DNA of 64,000 nt from positions 62,001 through 126,000 of the forward strand of contig JAZRTT010000019.1 in NCBI GenBank assembly GCA_045652125.1, in the 5' to 3' direction. This stretch comes from Avoscillospira sp045652125 (GTDB taxonomy: Bacteria > Bacillota > Clostridia > Oscillospirales > Oscillospiraceae). Shown piece after piece: positions 42,531 through 50,416 of the stretch. The notes beneath the pieces are model-generated. The model was not told where the DNA came from. It ran no database searches and worked only from the letters and a program-made list of their open reading frames with translations. Within the stretch, counting starts at the first letter, position 1; every line of letters begins with the position of its first letter. The position numbers were made by a program, and so were the translations under genes.

Positions 42531-42800
42531 TCAATAGATCTGCCGGAACAGCACCCATTTATGGGTCCGGACCGTATATTTCAGTTCGTACAGGTGCTCT
42601 TTCCCGTCCTGCCGTGCCTTGCACAAATACAGCATCGCCTCAATACCTACAAACTCCACTTTGCGGCTGTCGGTCACCTGCTCCACATGGACTGTATGGA
42701 GCTGATGATCTTTATCCTCATAGCGAAACCGCAGAGGCCGCAGTTCCCCCTGGGCGTCACAGTGGACGATCACCTGTACCGGCAGATTTTCGCACTCCAT
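42531..42800 (-). CDS. Small hypothetical protein cotranscribed with dinB
   Basis: 89-aa protein, MECENLPVQVIVHCDAQGELRPLRFRYEDKDHQLHTVHVEQV then VGIEAMLYLCKARQDGKEHLYELKYTVRTHKWVLFRQIY. A beta-rich, single-domain protein. I do not recognise a named family with certainty; small proteins of this kind frequently precede Y-family polymerases. First gene of the LexA-controlled operon, eight bases before dinB. The start at 42800 follows CGAGGTGAG; the ORF opens further upstream but lacks a start signal. Confidence 0.75.
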   Translation of the reverse strand: MECENLPVQVIVHCDAQGELRPLRFRYEDKDHQLHTVHVEQVTDSRKVEFVGIEAMLYLCKARQDGKEHLYELKYTVRTHKWVLFRQIY

Positions 42801-42810
42801 ACTCTCACCT

Positions 42811-42857
42811 CGAACATTTGTTTGCTTTATTTTAGCACATACGTTCGAAAAACACAA
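42811..42857 (-). promoter_or_regulatory. LexA-controlled promoter of the dinB operon
   Basis: Minus strand -35 TTGTGT (42857-42852), 17-base spacer, -10 TAAAAT (42834-42829). Two LexA (DinR)-type boxes: CGAACATTTGTTTG at 42811-42824, one base from the Firmicutes consensus CGAAC-RNRY-GTTYG, and AGCACATACGTTCG at 42834-42847, two mismatches. The second lies in the promoter spacer and the first between the -10 and the start codon. Confidence 0.8.
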
Positions 42858-42935
42858 GGGATTTCTCTCTGAAAAATCCTTCACGGAAATGGCAGAAACG
42901 GCCCCCACCCTTTCGGATGGAGTCCGTTTCATTCA

Positions 42936-43592
42936 TCACGACTTCGTTTTCAAACCACTGGCACAGCGGTACATCTGCACAAGTCCGCCGCTCAACAAAA
43001 GGCCGCCAATGATATCCGTAAGCCAATGCACACCTGAAATCAGTCGTCCCACTACCATAAAAACAACAAACCCAGTCATTGCATAACAGATGCACCGTTT
43101 GAGAATATTATTTTTAATACGGCTATGAAACTGCATCACAGCAGTGGGCATCACGCACATCACAAGCATTGTTGTTGATGAGGGATAGGATGCCTCCAGG
43201 TATCCATTTATCAATACGGGCCTGTAATTTACAACAAACCGCTCAAAGAGCAGATATACCGCCATCACAACGATATAGAACCCTCCAAGAACAAGAATGC
43301 TATGATCTACTTGTCTGAGGCGTTTTCTTTTGATCCATTGAACAAATCCGAGGATGCCAAAGCCCATTACAAACATAATAGGCACCAGCCCCAGCCAATC
43401 CGTAATCACATACAAGGACATATGCACCCCTGTAAGATTATGGACAAAACGGTTGACTGCTGCAAATCCAACCACCGTTTTCCGTGGACCGATTGCCTGT
43501 ACATCAACAAAGCAAATCGCCGCCGTCCACATCATAAATGCCATAAGCATACACGCGGCAATCCAAAGGTCTTTTCGGGTTTCTTTTTTCAT
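42936..43592 (-). CDS. PAP2-family membrane phosphatase
   Basis: About 218-aa membrane protein with six hydrophobic segments and the PAP2 motifs RFVVNYRPVL, SYPSSTTML and GRLISGVHWLTDI (catalytic His-Asp). Relatives include undecaprenyl-pyrophosphate phosphatases (BcrC) and lipid phosphatases. The second motif reads PSSTT instead of PSGH, so activity should be checked. Start chosen at 43592 (MKKETRKDLW); weak ribosome-binding site. A regulator of the XRE type is encoded immediately upstream, a pairing common in Firmicutes. Confidence 0.82.
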   Translation of the reverse strand: MKKETRKDLWIAACMLMAFMMWTAAICFVDVQAIGPRKTVVGFAAVNRFVHNLTGVHMSLYVITDWLGLVPIMFVMGFGILGFVQWIKRKRLRQVDHSILVLGGFYIVVMAVYLLFERFVVNYRPVLINGYLEASYPSSTTMLVMCVMPTAVMQFHSRIKNNILKRCICYAMTGFVVFMVVGRLISGVHWLTDIIGGLLLSGGLVQMYRCASGLKTKS

Positions 43593-43701
43593 TTGTTCAG
43601 CCTGCCTTTTCCTTTGTATTTGGCTTTCACCAAAACACATTCTAAAAGAAGGTCTGAACAACCGCAAGAAACGGGGTGTCACAGCAGTGATACGCTTCGT
43701 A

Positions 43702-44307
43702 TCATTGCCATTTCATAAGCATCAGCACCTTGATCGCCAGGAATATAAACAAAAATGCCGCCGCATAGGGCTGGGAGCTTATAATAAACAAGAATACTCC
43801 CATTACATTAAGGGCTATGGATATTTTGCTCTTATGCTTCATCCAAAATGTGTCCTGGCAGTTTTGCAAAGCAAGGGTCAGTATTCCAAATGCAACAATT
43901 CCGATCACAACCGCAAAATATGCCGTCTGCAAATACGGTGCAATTTCTGTAAGAGCGAGCAAGGACACTTCCTGTATGGCTGTGTTTACTTTCTGACCAA
44001 AGAAAGGCAAAAAACAGAACATTGCAGCACTGCAGTCGAGCAGGCCAAAGACCAAATCACGAAGATATTTTTCCTTTTGCCTGGTATTCTCCTCTGCAAT
44101 GCTCAGCAATTCATCGCCCGACAGCAGTTCATCAATTGTTAGGCCGAAAAACTTTGCGATAGCTTTCAAGGAATCTATATTGGGATACCCTCTGCCAAAC
44201 TCCCATTTGGAAATGGCAGTTCTTGACACAAAAAGAACCTCCGCCAGTTCTTCCTGGGTAAGTCCTTTTTGCTTTCTTAATTCCTGCAATTTTTCATTAA
44301 ATTCCAT
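43702..44307 (-). CDS. XRE-family transcriptional regulator with membrane segments
   Basis: 201-aa protein: HTH_3 at residues 5-60 (LRKQKGLTQEELAEVLFVSRTAISKWEFGRGYPNIDSL) followed by four hydrophobic segments in the C-terminal half (LVFGLLDCSAAMFCFLPFF, YFAVVIGIVAFGILTLAL, ISIALNVMGVFLFII, YAAAFLFIFLAIKVLML). Such membrane-tethered XRE proteins may sense envelope state. ATG at 44307 after AGCAGGA; a TTG upstream would add six residues. It likely controls the adjacent PAP2 gene. Confidence 0.88.
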   Translation of the reverse strand: MEFNEKLQELRKQKGLTQEELAEVLFVSRTAISKWEFGRGYPNIDSLKAIAKFFGLTIDELLSGDELLSIAEENTRQKEKYLRDLVFGLLDCSAAMFCFLPFFGQKVNTAIQEVSLLALTEIAPYLQTAYFAVVIGIVAFGILTLALQNCQDTFWMKHKSKISIALNVMGVFLFIISSQPYAAAFLFIFLAIKVLMLMKWQ

Positions 44308-44447
44308 AATTCCTGCTCTTTTCAAACCAGCCGTTATACGGCAAAAATCATCTTTTGATTCACTTTATCATATTTTTTCGATGATTTCAACGATTGTGAA
44401 TATGCCGGGCTGCACCTTAAATCAAAGTAGAAAATCCTTGTTTGGTC

Positions 44448-44476
44448 TTTTCATTTTCCGGGAAGTATGTTATACT
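44448..44476 (+). promoter_or_regulatory. Promoter of smpB
   Basis: -35 TTTTCA (44448-44453), 17-base spacer, extended -10 TGT-TATACT (44471-44476); GAGGTG ribosome-binding site follows. Confidence 0.65.
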
Positions 44477-44500
44477 GATAGTCCAGTGAGGTGAACCGGC

Positions 44501-44965
44501 ATGGCCAAAGACGGCATCAAGATCATTGCAAAAAATAATAAGGCCTACCACGAGTACTTTGTGGAGGACAAATATGAAGCCGGCATTGAACTGTTCGGCA
44601 CAGAGGTCAAGTCCATCCGTCAAGGCACCATGCACCTGAAAGAGGCTTGGTGTCAGGTCAAGGACGGCGAACTCTGGATCAAGCAAATGCACATCAGTCC
44701 CTATGAGCAGGGCAATATCTTCAACAAAGACCCCCTGCGTCCCAGAAGGCTTCTGATGCACAAGCGGGAGATCAACTACCTCTTCGGTAAGGTCAAGCAG
44801 GACGGCTACGCCCTGATCCCCCTTTCCGTCTATTTCCGAGGTTCTCTGGTCAAAGTGGAAGTCGCTCTGGCCAAGGGCAAAAAGCTCTATGATAAACGGG
44901 AAGATGCGGCGAAAAAAGATGCCAAACGGCAGATCGACCGCGCTCTCAAAGAAAGGAATGTTTGA
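44501..44965 (+). CDS. smpB: SsrA-binding protein SmpB
   Basis: 154-aa partner of tmRNA in trans-translation. Signature: KAYHEYFVEDKYEAGIELFGTEVKSIRQGTMHLKEAW, HKREINYLFGKVKQDGYALIPL, and the Lys/Arg tail KKLYDKREDAAKKDAKRQIDRALKER. Lies about 580 bases upstream of ssrA with one gene in between, the usual Clostridia order. Confidence 0.97.
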   Translation: MAKDGIKIIAKNNKAYHEYFVEDKYEAGIELFGTEVKSIRQGTMHLKEAWCQVKDGELWIKQMHISPYEQGNIFNKDPLRPRRLLMHKREINYLFGKVKQDGYALIPLSVYFRGSLVKVEVALAKGKKLYDKREDAAKKDAKRQIDRALKERNV

Positions 44966-44966
44966 T

Positions 44967-45506
44967 ATGGCAAATCCTGTTATTACCATTGAAATGGCAA
45001 ACGGCGGAAAGATTGTTGCGGAGCTGTACCCCGAAACCGCACCTCAGTCCGTGCGAAATTTTGTTTCTCTGGCCAACAAGGGCTATTACAACGGCCTGAT
45101 CTTCCACCGGGTCATCTCCGGCTTCATGATTCAGGGCGGCTGCCCCCAGGGTACCGGCACCGGCGGCCCAGGCTACTGCATTAAGGGTGAATTTAAGCTT
45201 AACGGCGTGAATAACCCTCTGTCCCACAAGCGGGGCGTTCTGTCCATGGCAAGAGCCCAGTCTCCCAACTCCGCCGGCAGCCAGTTCTTCATCATGCATG
45301 AAGACGGTGATTTCCTGGACGGTCAGTATGCCGCCTTCGGTATGGTCACAGAGGGCATGGACGTGGTGGATGCCATTGCCGCCGTGAAAACCAACAGTCA
45401 GGATCGTCCTCTGACCGAGCAGAAAATCGCCTCTGTTACGGTGGAGACCTTCGGCGAAGAATATCCCGAGCCGGAGAAACTGAAAGATCCCTACGGCCGT
45501 TTCTAA
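44967..45506 (+). CDS. Cyclophilin-type peptidyl-prolyl isomerase
   Basis: 179-aa cytoplasmic PPIase (PpiB type). Motifs: LIFHRVISGFMIQGGCPQGTGTGGPGYCI, MARAQSPNSAGSQFFIMHEDGDFLDGQYAAFGMVTEGM. The ATG at 44967 sits one base after the smpB stop; the longer frame overlapping smpB is rejected because GAAAGGAATG precedes 44967. Confidence 0.93.
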   Translation: MANPVITIEMANGGKIVAELYPETAPQSVRNFVSLANKGYYNGLIFHRVISGFMIQGGCPQGTGTGGPGYCIKGEFKLNGVNNPLSHKRGVLSMARAQSPNSAGSQFFIMHEDGDFLDGQYAAFGMVTEGMDVVDAIAAVKTNSQDRPLTEQKIASVTVETFGEEYPEPEKLKDPYGRF

Positions 45507-45541
45507 TGTATTTCCGGGGCAGGAAGTCCTGCCCCCTATAT

Positions 45542-45889
45542 GGGGCTGTACTGGTTTCGACGGGGATAGTGAGGCCGGATAAGCGGGCAGAGGTGCCTCC
45601 CTCTTTAATCAAGGTAACTCTTTTAAATTAACTGACAACAATACTGTTGCTCTGGCTGCTTAATTAGCGGCCCATCCGCCCCGGAAGGACCACGAGCCGG
45701 GCTCGGGTGTGATTTGAGTGGTGCCCGTGCGGCAGGAAAGAGTTGACCTGCCCACGCATAATGACTCTACCAAGCCATGGAGTGTGTTTGTTCACGCCAT
45801 GGTAAGGGAATGCAAATAACAAACTCCGCCCGAAGAAAGTCTTGTCAAGTTATTTTCGGACAGGGGTTCGATTCCCCTCAGCTCCACCA
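45542..45889 (+). ncRNA. ssrA: tmRNA (SsrA)
   Basis: 348-nt tmRNA: 5' GGGGCTGTACTGGTTTCGAC and 3' GGTTCGATTCCCCTCAGCTCCACCA make the alanine-tRNA-like end with encoded CCA. The tag reading frame runs 45613-45663 and encodes GNSFKLTDNNTVALAA before TAA, close to the Bacillus tag (ending VALAA) recognised by ClpXP. The alanine is added from the tRNA part. Its 3' end is a common prophage attachment site, and prophage debris follows. Confidence 0.96.
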
Positions 45890-45897
45890 AAATCATG

Positions 45898-45926
45898 AAT
45901 CCTGTAATCTCAATGATTGCAGGATT
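45898..45926 (+). terminator. Terminator of ssrA
   Basis: A 12-bp stem with one G-T pair (45898-45909 with 45915-45926) followed by a T-run, nine bases after the CCA end. Confidence 0.85.
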
Positions 45927-46094
45927 TTTTCTTGTATTTTCAATGGTTTACTGGCTTTCTGTTGTGCATTTAATTGCGTAGTTTCCGTACATTTTTTCCT
46001 GTGCTACGCATTATATTTCTTATAAAATTACTAATGAAATTACTAATGAAACTGGCATCTATTTTATAAAATAATGCAATAACAAATAAAAAAG
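45927..46094. other. AT-rich gap with a 12-bp tandem repeat
   Basis: No gene seen. A 12-base unit ATTACTAATGAA is repeated twice in tandem at 46027-46050. The plus strand can encode only a short open stretch ending ITNEITNETGIYFIK, without start codon. The position, between tmRNA and phage lysis debris, would be where an integrase or att core lies in an intact prophage; no integrase remains. Confidence 0.4.
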
Positions 46095-46116
46095 AGGGGA
46101 GGCCGAAGCCTCCCCT
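46095..46116 (-). terminator. Terminator of the phage-like ORF
   Basis: A 9-bp stem AGGGGAGGC/GCCTCCCCT with CGAA loop (46095-46103, 46108-46116) nine bases after the stop; on the minus strand it is followed by CTTTTTTATTT. Confidence 0.85.
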
Positions 46117-46125
46117 ATCGTCTGT

Positions 46126-48171
46126 CTATACAATAATCAAATCATCTCTGTGTACGGCAGCAACCACAATGTCATTGTATGTAATAACCACACGATCACC
46201 GGCGATGCTATGCACCACATGATCCCGGCTATACACAAAGGTAGCAAGAGCAGTCCCCTCGTAGGTCTTTGCGCCTCTCTTGACACGGACTGTACTTCCG
46301 TGACTGAGAGTTTCAGCACCCGGATTACCCGTTGCCTTGACCACGATTGCGGTAAATCCGGCAGTCTGCAATTTCTTGACCATTGCCTCTGCGTTTTTCT
46401 TCTCAGTAAACGCACCCACCTGAACCTTCCACAAAGCACCCACCTGAACCAAGAAAGCATCGAAACCAGCGACCTTGACTGCATGGCACTTATCGGATGC
46501 GTTCTTCTTCAGACTAAAAGCACCCGTCTGGACACGGTACAACACGCCAGAATTGCTTGTGCTGGGCGTTTCTGTCTTGGTGGTGGTAGTTTGTTCCTTG
46601 GGCTTATCGCCGCTTGTAGAGCCTTTCAGTTTGTTCCAGAACTCAGACTTCCACTTCGCATCATCTACCCAATAAGCAGGACACAGTTTGCCGGTAACAT
46701 CGTAGTGACGGATCACATTGCTTTTCGGCACATTGTATTTGTCCATCAGGTATTCGGCCAGTTCAAGCGCATTTTCAATGGTCTTTGCACTAGGATAGAT
46801 CGTGCCGTTTCGCACATCGTCACAGATTTCAACACCAAGGGAATTGGCGTTGCCGAAGTTCCGCTTGCGAAGATTGCCATAGTCTGCAATATCGCCCTTG
46901 ATGGCATCGGACACATTCAGTCTGTACCTTCTCAGAACATTCTTTACCTCTTGTGTCGCATCGTCTGTGATCTTCTCTCTGTGTGTGCCGAACTTGTCCT
47001 TCAGTTCTCGGAATAACTGCTCTCTGCTCGGGAACTCAGCCATTGCAAAACTGTCAATCAGGCTGCGGACTTCTCCCATCTGATTGTCCTCAACCCAAAG
47101 AGATGCCTTCACATTCTGAGCAATCATGTTGACTGTACTCTTGGGCATTGACATCTGATTGCCGTGTTCGCCATACTCCACATTGCGTACAGGGGGAGCA
47201 TCCTCGTCCGTAAGGCTGTCAAACCGTTCAGGATCGTCAGAGAAGGGTGCAAAGTCATCCGGGAACATAGCCTCTGCGGTTTCTGCCTCTCTCACAGGGG
47301 CGATTTCCTCTACCTTCATCAATTCCTTGCCGAACACATCAAATCTGGTGCGTGGGGCAAACTGCTTGCCGTCAGAATCGGAGAGGGAATAACTGACAGG
47401 GCCAACATCTGCCTCCCCGGCTGTATCCCCTTCCTTCATAAAGTTACGAATAGTGGCGTAATCATTACTAAATGTAAAAGAAGCACCCGATTCATCGGAT
47501 GCTTCATCGTTATATTCAGCTTGACTTATGTCATTTCCACTATTGTATCCAAGAGCGCCTGATTCACTTCTTCTGGTGTCATCTGAAAGTTCTTCTCTGA
47601 TAGCTTGTCCAAAAACAGTCGCATTTCTGCCGGTGTCTCTATGGCTGTTATAATCTCCAAGCAATCCTCTTTGGGTACTTTCATCATAATCATGAGCTTC
47701 GCTAATTTCACGCTCTGCTCTTCTGTAAGTGTTCTCGGCATTTTCCCCGTTCCTTTCGTTGAATTGCTGTCTGGACAGTTCTACGCACCCGTTTTCAGTT
47801 TTTTGATAATAGTGAACTTTGCCAAATCGAACAAACCTTTTGACTTCGCCGACAGGCGCAGAGCCATTCTCCCAACCCAAAAACAATGTTTCCGTTTCAC
47901 TGTATCTACTGCGTTTATTATACTTCCTTTTACTTCCGTTTTCAAGCCTGTACTTCGTATCACTCTGAGCCTTGCCGCCTTCTCTGTAAATCTTCTCAAA
48001 GGTTCTCTTGACCTTTTCCAGTTCACGGAATTCCTTACTTCCGGCAGTTGCCACCTTGCACAGATACTTAATTTCATCAAATATCTTTTGGAACACATTC
48101 CTATTGGTCACGGACAGATGTCTGACAAAATCTTCATCTGAGAAAAGGTATTCGCCGGTCATATCAGCCAC
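46126..48171 (-). CDS. Prophage remnant: polyvalent-protein fragment fused to half an amidase, SPOR and SH3-like modules
   Basis: One 681-codon frame with parts that do not belong together. Residues 1-440 look like the end of a large phage polyvalent protein (LVADMTGEYLF... FVRHLS, then the DNA-associated EVKNVLRRYRLNVSDAIKGDIADYGNLRKRNFG). At about residue 440 the text jumps to NANSLGVEICDD, the middle of an N-acetylmuramoyl-L-alanine amidase (Amidase_2): the late zinc ligands H489 and C497 (RHYDVTGKLCPAYW) are present, but the N-terminal half with the first zinc His is missing. Then follow SPOR-like repeats (about 543-614) and an SH3-like C-terminus (620-681). The GTG at 48171 is only the first start-like codon; the frame stays open upstream to about 48260 (NAQVEAELVADM), so the true 5' end is probably lost. 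Likely inactive as an endolysin. Confidence 0.75.
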   Translation of the reverse strand: MADMTGEYLFSDEDFVRHLSVTNRNVFQKIFDEIKYLCKVATAGSKEFRELEKVKRTFEKIYREGGKAQSDTKYRLENGSKRKYNKRSRYSETETLFLGWENGSAPVGEVKRFVRFGKVHYYQKTENGCVELSRQQFNERNGENAENTYRRAEREISEAHDYDESTQRGLLGDYNSHRDTGRNATVFGQAIREELSDDTRRSESGALGYNSGNDISQAEYNDEASDESGASFTFSNDYATIRNFMKEGDTAGEADVGPVSYSLSDSDGKQFAPRTRFDVFGKELMKVEEIAPVREAETAEAMFPDDFAPFSDDPERFDSLTDEDAPPVRNVEYGEHGNQMSMPKSTVNMIAQNVKASLWVEDNQMGEVRSLIDSFAMAEFPSREQLFRELKDKFGTHREKITDDATQEVKNVLRRYRLNVSDAIKGDIADYGNLRKRNFGNANSLGVEICDDVRNGTIYPSAKTIENALELAEYLMDKYNVPKSNVIRHYDVTGKLCPAYWVDDAKWKSEFWNKLKGSTSGDKPKEQTTTTKTETPSTSNSGVLYRVQTGAFSLKKNASDKCHAVKVAGFDAFLVQVGALWKVQVGAFTEKKNAEAMVKKLQTAGFTAIVVKATGNPGAETLSHGSTVRVKRGAKTYEGTALATFVYSRDHVVHSIAGDRVVITYNDIVVAAVHRDDLIIV
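47526..47741 (-). CDS. Small ORF nested in another frame of the phage remnant
   Basis: 71-aa ORF (MPRTLTEEQSVKLAKLMIMM, then TPEEVNQALLDTIVEMT), helical with Leu/Met periodicity. AAAGGA lies nine bases before its ATG, a good ribosome-binding site. It lies in a different frame of the same strand inside the 681-codon ORF. It looks like a genuine small phage or mobile-element protein, since the composition is that of a compact helical domain. The outer frame over the same bases is low-complexity, acidic and polar, so this could be the real gene and the outer one a later fusion. No function recognised. Confidence 0.45.
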   Translation of the reverse strand: MPRTLTEEQSVKLAKLMIMMKVPKEDCLEIITAIETPAEMRLFLDKLSEKNFQMTPEEVNQALLDTIVEMT

Positions 48172-48182
48172 AAGTTCTGCTT

Positions 48183-48430
48183 CTACCTGTGCATTGGATA
48201 TACCGGCATGTCTCTGTTTTTTATTCTGACAAGATCGCCGTTCTGCACCTGCCTCTTAATATATTCATCAAAAGCATCTCGCCCGAACACAGTAGAGATT
48301 TTATTCACATCAACAAACACACGGTTTCATCGTACATGTACGCCATATTGCCAGCAATTCTTCTAAATACCTGAAATATGCCCAGCGGCGAGAAAGGAAT
48401 GGCGATCTCAAAATATCCCTCATTCCCTGA
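48183..48430 (-). pseudogene. Frameshifted phage gene fragment
   Basis: Two minus-strand frames carry one continuous-looking protein: GYFEIAIPFSPLGIFQVFRR then IAGNMAYMYDETV in the first, VFVDVNKISTVFGRDAFDEY then IKRQVQNGDLVRIKNRDMP in the second. The switch is inside a GTGTGT run (48317-48322); removing one GT pair restores the frame. A stop (TGA) lies upstream at 48433-48431, so the 5' end is gone. Together with the chimeric ORF this marks a decaying prophage end. Family not recognised. Confidence 0.6.
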
Positions 48431-48484
48431 TCACAATGATCGCGCTTCGACCTTCTCATCTGTTAATCACACCAAGCAAACAAA

Positions 48485-48527
48485 AAAGGAAACAATCGGC
48501 TCCGAAAGGATGCCGATTGTTTCCTTT
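48485..48527 (-). terminator. Terminator of the zinc metallopeptidase gene
   Basis: A 16-bp perfect inverted repeat (48485-48500 with 48512-48527) followed on the minus strand by TTTTTTG, 75 bases after the yugP-like stop. The stretch 48431-48602 holds nothing else. Confidence 0.85.
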
Positions 48528-48602
48528 ATATCCGTATTTGGGTCTTAACAGCCCTCATGCAAAACGAACCTTGGGTGTAGTTTTCCCCTGCGACCTCTTT
48601 TC

Positions 48603-49286
48603 TCAATTTCGCCTGTTTCGGGTCAGCAGTACCAGGCGGAGAAGCTGCAAAATCGATGCCGCCAACGCCGCCACATAAGTCATAGCAGCCGCACGGAGCA
48701 TTTTTCGTGCACCCCGCAGTTCCTCTCCGTCGGTCAAAATATTTCCGTTCTCCAGTTCTCGCAGCGCCCGTCCGGAGGCATTAAATTCCACCGGCAGGGT
48801 AATCAATTGGAAGAAAACCACCAGCAAAAACAGATACACACCGATTCTGGCAAGCCCTCCATAGCCAAGAAGCAGCCCCAGCAAAATGATCGGCCATGAG
48901 AGCATAGAGCCGATATTGGCCAAGGGTACAGACGCTGATCGCAATTTCAGCGGTGCATAGCCTTCCTGATGCTGAATAGCATGGCCACACTCATGAGCCG
49001 CCACACCAAGGGCGGCAATGGAAGTTTGCCCGTACACACTGTCCGAAAGCCGCAGAATCTTCTCCTTGGGTGAATAGTGGTCGGTCAAATTACCCCGGAT
49101 ACGCTCTATACGCACATCATAAATCCCACTACTGTGAAGAATCTTCTCTGCGGCACGCTCCGCAGTCAATCCTCTTGCGTTTGCGCAGCGGCTAAGACGG
49201 CGATAGGTCCCGCTGACATTTGCCGATGCAGCGATACTGATCAATGCACCCAACAGCACCAAAAAATACGTAGGGTCCCAAAACAT
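48603..49286 (-). CDS. Zinc metallopeptidase, YugP family
   Basis: 227-aa membrane protease of the DUF232/YugP (M48-like) type. HExxH in GVAAHECGHAIQHQ near residue 118, an N-terminal membrane segment, and two or three later segments (IGSMLSWPIILLGLLLGYG, IGVYLFLLVVFFQLI, MTYVAALAASILQLLRLVLL). Family function unknown. Chromosomal in character, so it probably marks the host side of the prophage junction. Confidence 0.9.
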   Translation of the reverse strand: MFWDPTYFLVLLGALISIAASANVSGTYRRLSRCANARGLTAERAAEKILHSSGIYDVRIERIRGNLTDHYSPKEKILRLSDSVYGQTSIAALGVAAHECGHAIQHQEGYAPLKLRSASVPLANIGSMLSWPIILLGLLLGYGGLARIGVYLFLLVVFFQLITLPVEFNASGRALRELENGNILTDGEELRGARKMLRAAAMTYVAALAASILQLLRLVLLTRNRRN

Positions 49287-49419
49287 TCCTCATTCCTCGT
49301 TTCCTGCAGATCCTGATTTGATTCTACGCAAATACATCCGTTTTGTCAATCACTTGTATTTTATCCTCTCCGGCACATTCCATCCATCAAATCAAGACCA
49401 AGCAGAAACAGCATGATCT

Positions 49420-49698
49420 CTATTGATTGTTTTTCAAAGCACCCGTTGCAGGATTATCCAGAAGCGTTCCGTCATGCGAGAATCTTGAGCCGTGGCAAGG
49501 GCAATCCCACGAATGTTCCTGTTTGTTCCATTTAAGCGCACAGCCGAGGTGCGGGCATCGGGGCTTTGAGAATGTGAAAATATTTGCCGCAGAAGTTGCA
49601 ATGTTATCCCAAAGCTGTGGGTGCAAGATCCCCCTTGCCGCATTGTGTTTCCAAACTGAATCCAATTTCATCACCATCATGAGTGTTTGCAATTTCAT
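49420..49698 (-). pseudogene. Remnant of a Rieske 2Fe-2S protein (3' end only)
   Basis: The frame ends with a complete Rieske cluster site: CPHLGCALKWN then SWDCPCHGSRFSHDGTLLDN, as at the C-terminus of Firmicutes FAD-dependent oxidoreductases with a Rieske domain (YhfW type). The upstream 50 residues do not look like that family, no FAD part is present, and no ribosome-binding site precedes the ATG at 49698. I read it as a gene fragment left after deletion. Confidence 0.6.
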
Positions 49699-49719
49699 GG
49701 CTTTTAATCATAGGTGCTT

Positions 49720-50274
49720 TTATATTCCGTAATTTCCTGTTGTCGGGTCCTGGAAAAGGGGTATTTTCGGCTGAACAAACGTCCGGACGACGAACAATGC
49801 CGCAACAAGACACAACACCCAAAAAGCAAGCGAAGATGATTTGCAAAAATTCATTTGGCTTTTCAGCAGCAGATTTTCAAGGCTATACGTTACACCTGCC
49901 GCAATAAAAAATATAACGATATTAAACCAATCCGCATGAACTCCAAGGGCACCGGTATAGGTGTAATACAAAACCGGAATCAAAATGACACCCGTGATTA
50001 TGCCTGTAAGTTTGGCACACCAAAAATTTTCAAAGCTCTTCCCGGCAGATTTATATTCGATCAGAGCAAATACAAACATCGGAAAGAACAGCAGCTTCAT
50101 GTGCTCCCATATTGACTCGTTGACTGCCGAAAACGGTGCAGCAATCACGCTTTGGTTCATCCAATCATAGAGGAAATGAAGCAGAACGCCTCCTATTGCT
50201 GTGAAAATAAAACCGCCGATTTGCCAAAGTTTCAATGACTTTTTCAAATTATCACCCTCAAACAATCTATTCAT
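49720..50274 (-). CDS. DUF6512-like integral membrane protein
   Basis: 184-aa protein with five membrane segments (IGGFIFTAIGGVLLHFLYDW; MKLLFFPMFVFALIEY; LTGIITGVILIPVLYYTYTGAL; WFNIVIFFIAAGVTYSL; LAFWVLCLVAALFVV) and conserved-looking polar residues NESIWEHMKL between the first two. This pattern matches DUF6512. Function unknown. Not obviously linked to its neighbours. Confidence 0.8.
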   Translation of the reverse strand: MNRLFEGDNLKKSLKLWQIGGFIFTAIGGVLLHFLYDWMNQSVIAAPFSAVNESIWEHMKLLFFPMFVFALIEYKSAGKSFENFWCAKLTGIITGVILIPVLYYTYTGALGVHADWFNIVIFFIAAGVTYSLENLLLKSQMNFCKSSSLAFWVLCLVAALFVVRTFVQPKIPLFQDPTTGNYGI

Positions 50275-50416
50275 AATCCGGCGATGCTATTCGGCTTTGA
50301 ATTGGACGATTGTTTTGCGTTCTTCCATCGGGTGTCAGGGGTGCAAATACCTAAAAAAGGGCCGCAGACCGTAAACAGGGTGCGACCACAACAAAACTTG
50401 TTTTTTGCAAAAAAAT

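Noticed and set aside
45777..46025. 82-codon plus-strand ORF starting inside ssrA
   Set aside because: Starts within the tmRNA and runs through its terminator; not a gene.
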